NCBI RefSeq assembly: GCF_009697225.1
Contig: NZ_WIND01000003.1
Span: forward strand, 248,001 to 312,000
Source: Halovulum marinum
Lineage (GTDB): Bacteria > Pseudomonadota > Alphaproteobacteria > Rhodobacterales > Rhodobacteraceae
DNA: 64,000 bases
Direction: 5' to 3'
A program made the translations under genes and the position numbers. Positions 44,260-51,447 of the stretch are shown piece after piece (the first letter of the stretch is position 1; each line of letters starts with the position of its first letter). Under the pieces are notes generated by a model. It ran no database searches. It had not been told where the DNA came from and worked only from the letters and a program-made list of their open reading frames with translations.

Positions 44260-44321
44260 GCTTTCCTCCCTCGGATGTCGCGGTCCGCCTGCACCCAGTG
44301 CGGCGACCGCATGGAATCAAC

Positions 44322-44341
44322 TTTGAGCAACGTACGTCAAA
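44322..44341. promoter_or_regulatory. Candidate LacI operator upstream of the xylo-oligosaccharide operon
   Basis: A 20-bp imperfect palindrome (TTTGAGCAAC then GTACGTCAAA; 7 of 10 pairs match) sits 63 bp before the binding-protein start, in an otherwise AT-rich patch. LacI regulators bind sites of about this length, and the regulator gene is next door. The -35/-10 boxes could not be fixed. Confidence 0.35.
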
Positions 44342-44391
44342 AATAGTCAAAACAAAATCCCCTTTCTTGAGGCCTGTCGGTTCGGGCAACG

Positions 44392-45420
44392 TCAGGGAAG
44401 ATTGTCGCGCAGGAAGATCTCGACGCCGATGTTTTCCTGAGACCGATCGATGGCAGCGCCGTCGATCAGCGCGCGCAGGATACGGACCGCACTGCGAACC
44501 TCGCGCGCCGCGTTCTGGTTGATCGCGGCGTCGAACAGACCGGACAGCAGCGCCTCCCGGGTGTGAGGGGTCAGTTCGTGGACGACGATTGCCGGCCGGA
44601 TATCGGGCGTCACAGCCGAAACCGCGCGAATGATCCCGCGATTTCCGGCGCCAAGGCTGTAGATCCCCACCACGTCCGGATGCCTTTCGAGCACCGAGCC
44701 GAGCTCGCGCGCCACGATATCCGCGTCATCGCGCCCCTCTATCGTGGGATGCACCTCAAGCCGGGAGAATTCGCCGCGCATGACCTGCTCGAATCCGAGC
44801 CGCCGCTCCGCATGGTCGCGCACGACCATCGAGCCGGCAACGACCGCAATCCTTCCCGGACGGTCGCGGCAGAAACGACCGAGAAGGCCGGCGGCGGTCC
44901 GGCCGGCGACGACATTGTCGACCCCCACAAAATAACGCCGATCCGAAGCCGGCAGATCAGAGACAAGGGTGATGACCTGTATTCCCCGGCGCACCGCACG
45001 CGCAAAGGCATCGGCCACCCTGGCGTCGTCGGTCGCGACCACTGCCACGCCGTCTACCTCGGCCGGATTCAGTGCCTCGAGCCGCGAGACCAACGCGGCG
45101 CCATCGAACGGCGGCACCGTCTCCACCCGGATCTCGACGCGATTGCGTGCCGCTTCCGCGCTGAACCCCTCGATCTCGGATTGCAGCCCCCGCATGAAGG
45201 TATTGGGACCCTCAGGAATGATGAAGCTGAACCGATAGATGCGCTGCTTGGACAGGTTCGCGGCAGCGATGTCCCGCTCATAGCCCAGTTCGCGCATCGC
45301 TTCGGCTACGCGCGCAAGCGTGGACGAGCGCACTCCGGGCCGGCCATTCAGGACCCGGTCGACGGTCGACAAACTGACACCGGCGGTTCTGGCGACATCG
45401 TGGATCGTGGGGCGGATCAT
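44392..45420 (-). CDS. LacI-family transcriptional regulator
   Basis: A 342-residue regulator. The helix-turn-helix is PTIHDVARTAGVSLSTVDRVLNGRPGV at residues 3-29, followed by the hinge helix AAANLSKQR and a periplasmic-binding-like sensor (YFVGVDNVVAGRTAAGLLGRF, HELTPHTREALLSGLFDAAINQ). The start was taken at MIRPTIHDVA with GAGAG upstream. Its place upstream of the xylose importer operon in the same orientation suggests that it represses that operon until xylose or a xyloside binds. Confidence 0.9.
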   Translation of the reverse strand: MIRPTIHDVARTAGVSLSTVDRVLNGRPGVRSSTLARVAEAMRELGYERDIAAANLSKQRIYRFSFIIPEGPNTFMRGLQSEIEGFSAEAARNRVEIRVETVPPFDGAALVSRLEALNPAEVDGVAVVATDDARVADAFARAVRRGIQVITLVSDLPASDRRYFVGVDNVVAGRTAAGLLGRFCRDRPGRIAVVAGSMVVRDHAERRLGFEQVMRGEFSRLEVHPTIEGRDDADIVARELGSVLERHPDVVGIYSLGAGNRGIIRAVSAVTPDIRPAIVVHELTPHTREALLSGLFDAAINQNAAREVRSAVRILRALIDGAAIDRSQENIGVEIFLRDNLP

Positions 45421-45862
45421 TCGGGCTCTCAATCTTGCAACTGCGGCAATGAGGACCGTACACCAAATTTGCTCACAAATACAACGGGTACGTTCCTTCC
45501 GGATGCGAGCAAAACGCCATCAGTCCATCAGGTCTGCCGGTATCGTCAGCGCCGCGCTTGGAAATTGATCCTGGCTTTCCGATCGCCCTTCGAAAAATCC
45601 CCTTCCCACCCGCAGAGTGAGTGTTGGCCGACCTCGAGCTTATCCCGATCTTTTGGCGAAGTACCTTCGGGCGATGACCTTCGCGACCGCTTCGCGGCTT
45701 GTAACTTCGCGGAACATGCTGATGTCATCATCGCTTCCTTGCTTCAGAATTGAGGAAGGCGCGCAACAAGGCCGGGATGTAGGGCCAGGCAACTGTCCGG
45801 AACTTGAGCCGGTCTGCCGAACCCGGTGCGGGCGTGCCGGATTGATCGGACGGCTGCCCCGG
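45421..45862. other. Intergenic stretch without a recognisable gene
   Basis: This is the spacer between the start of the LacI gene and the terminator of the purine permease operon, so it should hold the LacI promoter; the AT-rich patch 45455-45490 is the likely site. A plus-strand frame ending near 45753 reads DDLRDRFAACNFAEHADVIIASLLQN before its stop and could be the tail of a lost gene, but I cannot name it. No repeats or RNA signals were noticed. Confidence 0.35.
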
Positions 45863-45904
45863 CACAAAAGAATGGCCGAGCCCACCGCCCTGGCAGGCTC
45901 GGCC
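45863..45904 (-). terminator. Intrinsic terminator of the NCS1 permease operon
   Basis: GGCCGAGCC and GGCTCGGCC form a 9-bp perfect stem with a 13-nt loop. In the minus direction it is followed by CATTCTTTTGT, a T-rich run. It lies just beyond the permease stop. Confidence 0.75.
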
Positions 45905-45918
45905 TCGAGACGTAGCGT

Positions 45919-47298
45919 TCAGGCGTCTAGAAAGCGCCTGGCGCTCGGCAGGTGCTTCATCAGCAGGAAGTACGCGATGCCTGCGGGCAGGAGGCTGGCG
46001 TACCACGAGAGGGCCGAGAAGGTCAGCGCGGCTCCGACACCGATCGCCATGGCGATGACCGCCGCCCAGTTCACGCCCCGGTAGGGGCCGTCCGCGTCGT
46101 AGAGCTTGTCGATGTCCAGCGTCTGCCTGCGCAGCACGAAGTAATCGACGACGAGGATCGCGAAGATCGGACCCAGGAAGGCCGAGTAGGTCTGGATGAA
46201 CAGGCCCAGACCTGCCGCGGATTCGTCCTTGACCAGCTCCCACGGAAAGGTCGCGAAGGCCAGAAGGCCGACGATCACGGCCGCGGTCTTGAAGTTGATC
46301 TTGAACACGTCCATCAGCGCGTAGGCCGGCGGCACCACATTGTTGAGGATATTGGTGGTGACCTGCGCGAAGGCGATGAACAGGAGCGTGGCGACCAGCA
46401 GCGGCTTGTTGTCCACGGCGCTCGAGAATACCTTGATCGGATCCACCTCTCCGGTTGCGCCCGACACCATCAGGCCGATCAGGCCCATGAAAAGCGTCGC
46501 CGGCAGGATCGAGTTGGCGTAGATCACCACCTGGCGGAACGGGCCGACGTTGCGGCGCAGCTCGCGCGAATAGTCGGATACGTTCAGCATCATCGTGGAG
46601 TAGATGCCCAGGAACAGCATCGTCGCGCCCCAGAACGGTGCGCCCCAGGTCCCCTCGACATTGACGAGGTTGGTCATGATCTCGTCGCCGTATTTGCCGA
46701 TCACGCTGAAGAACATATAGACGAGCGAGCCGATGATGAACACCGAGCCGATGTTCTCGAGCCACTTGATGCCGTGGAAGCCGAGGACCGACAGGCCGAT
46801 CTGCAGGAACTGGAAGCCGATGAAGAAGACGACCATGTTGTCGTAGCCGAAGAGCGTCGCCGAGACGAGGTTCAGCGCCCCGGCGCCGATCCAGCTTTGG
46901 AAACCGAACCAGACGATCGCCGGCACCGAGCGCACCAGCGCCGGGATGCGGGTTCCGGCGAATCCGAACGCCGACCGCGCCTGCACCATGAACGGGATGC
47001 CGTACTTGTGCCCGGCCTGCCCGTTGATCATCAGCGCGACGCCGATCACCGCGCAGCCGATCGCGATGGCCACGACGGTCTGCAGCAGGTTCAGCGTTCC
47101 GACCAGCCCCGAACCGATGGTGAACGTCCCGATCGAGACGCAACCGCCGAGCCAGGCGAACAGATAGGACCACGGGTCCATGATCCGTGTTTCCTGGGGC
47201 GCCAGGCTTTCCTCGCCGATGGCCTTCGTTTCGATATGGCTCACGTGATCCCCGAGCGGGGCGAATGCCGTCTCCGGATGCGGTTCAGTTGCCGTCAT
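45919..47298 (-). CDS. NCS1-family nucleobase/allantoin:cation symporter
   Basis: A 459-residue, 12-helix transporter of the NCS1 (PucI/Mhp1/allantoin permease) family: GGCVSIGTFTIGSG, AGHKYGIPFMVQARSAFG, and IVWFGFQSWIGAGALN, a substrate-binding Trp/Gln region. AGGAGG lies 5 nt before the ATG chosen; a start 18 nt upstream is less likely. It is 19 bp behind the racemase gene and ends in a good terminator. Allantoin or a hydantoin is the likely substrate, from the paired racemase and the purine genes beyond. Confidence 0.9.
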   Translation of the reverse strand: MTATEPHPETAFAPLGDHVSHIETKAIGEESLAPQETRIMDPWSYLFAWLGGCVSIGTFTIGSGLVGTLNLLQTVVAIAIGCAVIGVALMINGQAGHKYGIPFMVQARSAFGFAGTRIPALVRSVPAIVWFGFQSWIGAGALNLVSATLFGYDNMVVFFIGFQFLQIGLSVLGFHGIKWLENIGSVFIIGSLVYMFFSVIGKYGDEIMTNLVNVEGTWGAPFWGATMLFLGIYSTMMLNVSDYSRELRRNVGPFRQVVIYANSILPATLFMGLIGLMVSGATGEVDPIKVFSSAVDNKPLLVATLLFIAFAQVTTNILNNVVPPAYALMDVFKINFKTAAVIVGLLAFATFPWELVKDESAAGLGLFIQTYSAFLGPIFAILVVDYFVLRRQTLDIDKLYDADGPYRGVNWAAVIAMAIGVGAALTFSALSWYASLLPAGIAYFLLMKHLPSARRFLDA

Positions 47299-47317
47299 GG
47301 TTTCCTCCTGGGTCAAG

Positions 47318-48016
47318 TTATTTTGTGTTTGGGCGGGAATAGCCGTTGATCTTGCTGGTCTTCAGACCGCACGCGACAAGCGCCTCGACCATGCGGGTTG
47401 CCACGCCGACGCCGTCGATGACCGGCACGCCGGTCTCCGCGCTGAGCCACTGGGCCAGGTCGGCCATTCCGGCGCAGCCGAGAACCACCGCCTCACAGCG
47501 GTCTTCCTCGACGGCGCGCAGGATCTCGGCGCGAACCTTGTCGCGAGCGTTCGATCCGGGGTCCTCCAGCGCCAGCACCGGGATCTGCGCCGACCGGACC
47601 CGCCGGCATTGATGCGACAGGCCGTAGCCGTGAACCAGCCGTTCGATCACGGGCACGGAACGGGGCAGCGTGGTCACCACCGTGAACGAGGTCGCGAGCA
47701 TGCTGGCCGCCTTCACCGCCGCCTCACAGAGGCCCAGCACGGGTCCGGTGGCGATCTCGCGGCAGGCGCCGATGCCGGGATCGTCGAAACAGGCGACCAC
47801 GATGCCGTCGACGCCCTGGGCCTCGGCGTTCTCGACGCAGGCGAGAAGGCCCGGCACCGACATCGCCTCGTCGTAGTGGCCCTCGATGCTGGCGGGGGTG
47901 CCCGACGCGGTCGCCCCGGTGATGGTGACGCCGGTTCCGGCGGCCTTCTGCGCCGCGGCGACGATCTTGCGCGTCATCGCCACGGTCGAGTTCGGATTGA
48001 CGACGAGAATGTTCAT
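47318..48016 (-). CDS. Hydantoin/allantoin racemase (Asp/Glu racemase superfamily)
   Basis: A 232-residue cofactor-independent racemase. The two catalytic cysteines are visible in VVACFDDPG and VVLGCAGMAD; it starts with ILVVNPNSTVAMT, typical of HyuE and allantoin racemases. It interconverts stereoisomers of allantoin or substituted hydantoins so that a stereospecific hydrolase can use both. GAAGGAG precedes the ATG. It is the first gene of the two-gene operon with the NCS1 permease and is divergent from a GntR regulator. Confidence 0.9.
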   Translation of the reverse strand: MNILVVNPNSTVAMTRKIVAAAQKAAGTGVTITGATASGTPASIEGHYDEAMSVPGLLACVENAEAQGVDGIVVACFDDPGIGACREIATGPVLGLCEAAVKAASMLATSFTVVTTLPRSVPVIERLVHGYGLSHQCRRVRSAQIPVLALEDPGSNARDKVRAEILRAVEEDRCEAVVLGCAGMADLAQWLSAETGVPVIDGVGVATRMVEALVACGLKTSKINGYSRPNTK

Positions 48017-48038
48017 GGCTACTCCTTCGTTATCCAAA

Positions 48039-48095
48039 ATTGTTAACAATCCTGAACGACACGAAGCAAGCTTTTTATTTTCTCAGGATTGTCAA
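48039..48095. promoter_or_regulatory. Paired GntR operator sites in the racemase/GntR divergent spacer
   Basis: ATTGTTAACAAT at 48039-48050 is a perfect palindrome of the TTGT-N2-ACAA form bound by FCD GntR proteins. A second, ATTGTCAACAGA, starts at 48088. The segments TTAACAATCCTGA (48043-48055) and TCAGGATTGTCAA (48083-48095) are inverted copies with one mismatch, their centres 40 bp apart, which would suit a looped dimer pair. Racemase and regulator promoters both lie here. Confidence 0.6.
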
Positions 48096-48145
48096 CAGAT
48101 TGAGCGCGACCTAAATCATGGTCTGAGCGCAAACACGGACCAGAG

Positions 48146-48835
48146 ATGAGCGAATCGCCCGAAGACAGGATCGTCGCGTCGGTTATCGACGCGATCTCGG
48201 AGCAACGCCTGCCGGCAGGCACCAAGCTCGGCGAGCAGGACCTGAGCGAGGTGTTCGCGTGCAACCGGGCCAACGTCCGCCGCGCGCTCGCCTCGCTTGC
48301 CGCCCTGCATGTCGTGGAACTGCGGCCGAACCGCGGGGCCTTCGTGAGCTCACCGACGCCGGAGGAGGCGAAGGACGTGTTCGAGGCGCGGCGCGCCATC
48401 GAGCGGACGATCGCGCGCAAGGCGGCCGGCCGCGCGAGCGCGCAGGATATCACCCGGCTGCGATGCAACATCGCCGCCGAGGTGCGGGCCCACGAGGACG
48501 GGCATCAACCTGAGGAGCTTCGGTTGTCCCGCGCGTTCCATATCGATATCGCGCGCATCGCGGGCAACGAGGTGCTGGAGCGCATGCTCGCCGAGCTCAC
48601 GATGCGCACGACGCTGATCATCGGCCTGTACGGGACCGGACCGGGATCGAGCTGCGCGGACGACGATCACAGCCCGATCGTCGATGCCCTTGAAAGCGGC
48701 GATGCCGAAGGCCTCGTCGCCGCCATGGACGCACATCTTCGACATCTCGAGGCCGGGGTCAGTTTCTCGGAAGCGAAGCCGTCATCCTCGAGCCTTCGAA
48801 GTCAGCTTCTGGCGCGGAAAGGCGGGACCGGCTGA
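48146..48835 (+). CDS. GntR-family (FCD) regulator of the racemase/permease operon
   Basis: A 229-residue regulator. The winged helix covers about residues 8-70 (LGEQDLSEVFACNRANVRRALASLAALHVVE, wing LRPNRGAFVSSPT). The FCD domain has SRAFHIDIARIAGNEVL and a late AMDAHLRHLE, giving the usual metal/ligand histidines. It is divergent from the racemase gene across a 129-bp spacer with paired operators. Ligand is presumably a ureide. Its stop codon lies in a hairpin shared with the convergent LysR gene. Confidence 0.88.
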   Translation: MSESPEDRIVASVIDAISEQRLPAGTKLGEQDLSEVFACNRANVRRALASLAALHVVELRPNRGAFVSSPTPEEAKDVFEARRAIERTIARKAAGRASAQDITRLRCNIAAEVRAHEDGHQPEELRLSRAFHIDIARIAGNEVLERMLAELTMRTTLIIGLYGTGPGSSCADDDHSPIVDALESGDAEGLVAAMDAHLRHLEAGVSFSEAKPSSSSLRSQLLARKGGTG

Positions 48836-48853
48836 CGCACCGGTTTCAGCCGG
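48828..48853. terminator. Stem-loop spanning the stop codons of convergent GntR and LysR genes
   Basis: CCGGCTGA (48828-48835) and TCAGCCGG (48846-48853) pair over a 10-nt loop. The left arm contains the GntR stop TGA and the right arm the LysR stop on the other strand, so one symmetrical element ends both genes. Confidence 0.6.
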
Positions 48854-49799
48854 AGTGGACCCCGCGCTCGGCGCGCTTGTCGGGCGCGACCTTCCCGGCT
48901 GAAAGCACCGCCTTGCTGCGGGAAATGATATGCTCGACGAACAGTCGAACCTTGGGGTCCTGCAGCTTCTTGTGCGGGTACAGGCACCCGAAGATGCTCG
49001 GCAGCGGAGGGGTGTCCGGCAGCACTTCCACGAGACTTCCGTTCGCAAGGTATTCCGCGACGTCGAACCGGGGCTTGTTGACGATCCCGCAACCCGCCAG
49101 TGCCCAATCCGTCAGAACGTCGCCGTCATCGGCGTCGAACTTGCCGCGCACCTCCAGCTTGATCGGACCGCCGGCAGAGTTGAGGGTCCAGAAATACTCC
49201 GGCGAGCGCGGGTAGCGCAGCAACAGGCAGTTGTGGTTCTGGTCGAGCAGGTCCTCGGGCTGCGCCGGTGTCCCGAAAGTCGAAAGGTAGCGCGGCGCCG
49301 CGCACAGCACGCGGGCGCAGTCGGCGATCTTCCGAAGCTTCATGTTGCTGTCCTGCGGCGCCCCGACAAAGAACGCCAGATCCTGACCATCGGCGAGGAT
49401 GTCGACCCGCCGGTCGGACAACCGCATCCGCACCTCTATCTCCGGGTATTTCTCGTTGAAGCTCGGCACGAACGGCGCGACGATGCGCCGGCCCACGCCC
49501 AGGGGTGCGGTGACGCGCACCGCGCCCCGGGGATTTTCGGAAAAGCTGGCGACCCGAGCCTCCGCGGATTCCAGCGCCGCCAGGACCGCCTGCGCATCCT
49601 CGTAGAACACCCGGCCGACCTCGGTTGTGGTGATCGACCTGGTGGTGCGATTGAAAAGCCGCACGCCCAGCCGGTTCTCCAGTTCCTTGATGCGCTTGCT
49701 CGCCACGGCCGGGGTCAGCCGCAGGGCACGCCCTCCGGACGTGATGCTGCCGAGTTCCACGACCCGGACGAAAACGCGCAGACTCTCGACGTAGGACAT
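48846..49799 (-). CDS. LysR-family transcriptional regulator
   Basis: A 317-residue LysR protein. The helix-turn-helix is in residues 1-60 (VRVVELGSITSGGRALRLTPAVASKRIKELENRLGVRLFNRTTR). The CrgA/DsdC-like effector domain includes GAVRVTAPLGVGRRIVAPFVPSF and LTDWALAGCGIVNKPRFDV. It is divergent from xdhA across a 162-bp spacer holding a perfect inverted repeat, so it probably controls the xanthine dehydrogenase operon. The effector is unknown; a purine is a reasonable guess. Confidence 0.88.
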   Translation of the reverse strand: MSYVESLRVFVRVVELGSITSGGRALRLTPAVASKRIKELENRLGVRLFNRTTRSITTTEVGRVFYEDAQAVLAALESAEARVASFSENPRGAVRVTAPLGVGRRIVAPFVPSFNEKYPEIEVRMRLSDRRVDILADGQDLAFFVGAPQDSNMKLRKIADCARVLCAAPRYLSTFGTPAQPEDLLDQNHNCLLLRYPRSPEYFWTLNSAGGPIKLEVRGKFDADDGDVLTDWALAGCGIVNKPRFDVAEYLANGSLVEVLPDTPPLPSIFGCLYPHKKLQDPKVRLFVEHIISRSKAVLSAGKVAPDKRAERGVHSG

Positions 49800-49849
49800 G
49801 TCCGCCCTCTCTGACTGCCTGGCGCCAGCTTTGCAGAGCGCCGGTTCAG

Positions 49850-49868
49850 TTTCAACGAAGCGTTGAAA
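49850..49868. promoter_or_regulatory. Candidate LysR box between the LysR gene and xdhA
   Basis: TTTCAACG, three bases, then CGTTGAAA: a perfect 8-bp inverted repeat centred 51 bp upstream of the LysR start and about 103 bp upstream of xdhA. It contains the TTCA-N9-TGAA and T-N11-A arrangement usual for LysR-type regulators. Confidence 0.65.
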
Positions 49869-49961
49869 GAATTTGCCGTTTCCGGATGTTCTGAGAGGTA
49901 ATCATTTCGCCTAAGGTCTTCGTCAGATCAGCATTCCGACCACGTTCAGCGGGAGACGAGG

Positions 49962-51425
49962 ATGACACTGCGTTCCGAGATTCGATTTGTTCTGAACGGG
50001 CGCGACGTGGCCCTTGCCGATGTCGGCGCCGATCGGACCCTTCTCGATTTCCTTCGACTCGATCGGCGCCTGACCGGAACCAAGGAAGGCTGCGCCGAAG
50101 GCGACTGCGGGGCCTGCACGGTACTTGTCGGACGCCTGACGCAAGGTCGCCTCGTCCACGCCCCGGTCAACGCCTGCATCCGGTTCCTGGCCTCGGTCGA
50201 CGGCTGCCATGTCGTCACCGTGGAGCATCTGGCAGGTCGTGACGGGCAGCTGCACCCGGTGCAGCAGGCACTTGTGGACCACCACGGAACGCAGTGCGGC
50301 TTCTGCACTCCGGGGTTCGTCATGTCGCTTTACGCCCTCTGGATGGAGGTGCCGGAGCCGAGCGAGGCTCAGGTGGAAACCGCCCTGCAGGGCAACCTAT
50401 GCCGCTGCACCGGCTATTCCCCCATCATCCGCGCCGCGATCGCCATAAGCCGCTACGGCTCGCCGGCGGCCGACCCGATCAACCGGGAGCGCGATGACAT
50501 CACCGCCCGGCTCAAGGCCCTGCACGATGGCTGCCGCGTCGTCACGGGACCTACCGACAACCAGAGCATCCTGCCCGCGGACACCGACGATCTGGCGGAG
50601 TGCCTGGTCGAAAATCCCGGCGCGACCATCGTCGCCGGAGCCACCGATGTCGGGCTCTGGGTGACGAAATTGCTGCGCCCCATCGGACCGGCGATCTTCA
50701 CTGGCCACCTGGACGAGCTGAAGACCGTGACCGTCGCGGGCGACACCCTGACGATCGGCGCCGGCGCCAGCTACACCGAGTGCCAAGACCAGCTGATCCG
50801 GCATTTCCCGCACCTGGCCGCCTACTGGGACCGCATCGCCGGCTGGCAGGTGCGCAACATGGGCACCGTCGGGGGCAACATCGCCAACGGCTCGCCGATC
50901 GGAGACACCCCGCCGGTCCTGATCGCGCTTGGCGCGGAGATCACCCTGCGGCGCGGCGCCGCGCGCCGGATGCTGCCGCTGGAATCGTTCTTCATCGAGT
51001 ACGGCAAGCAGGACCGCGCACCGGGCGAATTCGTCGAGCAGATCGGCATTCCCCTGCCCCGCCCCGGCCAGCGCGATGCGGCCTACAAGATCTCCAAGCG
51101 CCGCGACGAGGACATCTCTTCCGTGGCCGCCGGGATCAGCGTGACCGTCACGAACGACAGGATCACCGCCTGCCGGATCGCGTTCGGCGGCATGGCCGGC
51201 ACGCCGAAACGCGCGAAGGCCGCAGAAGCCGCGCTCCTGTCGCAACCCTGGTCCGGGGCCGCTTTCGCCGCAGCGGCAGAGGCCCTTCGCCAGGACTTCA
51301 CGCCGCTCAGCGATTGGCGCGCCTCGGCGGACTACCGGATGCTGGCCGCAGGAAACCTGCTTCGGCGCTTCTTCCTGGAGCACGACGCGGCCGAGACCGC
51401 GCCCGCGCAACTGGCGCGCGCGTAA
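49962..51425 (+). CDS. xdhA: Xanthine dehydrogenase small subunit (2Fe-2S and FAD domains)
   Basis: A 487-residue subunit. The plant-type 2Fe-2S cluster uses C44, C49 and C52 (CAEGDCGACTV) plus a later Cys (VNACIRF); the second cluster uses QCGFCTPG and CRCTGY. The FAD domain has VAGATDVGLWVTK and MGTVGGNIANGSPIGDTPP. It carries electrons from the Moco subunit to NAD+ in oxidation of hypoxanthine and xanthine to urate. It lies 22 bp upstream of xdhB and is divergent from a LysR gene. Confidence 0.95.
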   Translation: MTLRSEIRFVLNGRDVALADVGADRTLLDFLRLDRRLTGTKEGCAEGDCGACTVLVGRLTQGRLVHAPVNACIRFLASVDGCHVVTVEHLAGRDGQLHPVQQALVDHHGTQCGFCTPGFVMSLYALWMEVPEPSEAQVETALQGNLCRCTGYSPIIRAAIAISRYGSPAADPINRERDDITARLKALHDGCRVVTGPTDNQSILPADTDDLAECLVENPGATIVAGATDVGLWVTKLLRPIGPAIFTGHLDELKTVTVAGDTLTIGAGASYTECQDQLIRHFPHLAAYWDRIAGWQVRNMGTVGGNIANGSPIGDTPPVLIALGAEITLRRGAARRMLPLESFFIEYGKQDRAPGEFVEQIGIPLPRPGQRDAAYKISKRRDEDISSVAAGISVTVTNDRITACRIAFGGMAGTPKRAKAAEAALLSQPWSGAAFAAAAEALRQDFTPLSDWRASADYRMLAAGNLLRRFFLEHDAAETAPAQLARA

Positions 51426-51447
51426 CCGAACGAGAAAGGACAAGCCG

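Noticed and set aside
45617-46084. Plus-strand frame opposite the end of the NCS1 permease gene
   Set aside because: It crosses the intrinsic terminator and is antisense to a clear gene; only the short tail near 45753 looks protein-like and I cannot name it.
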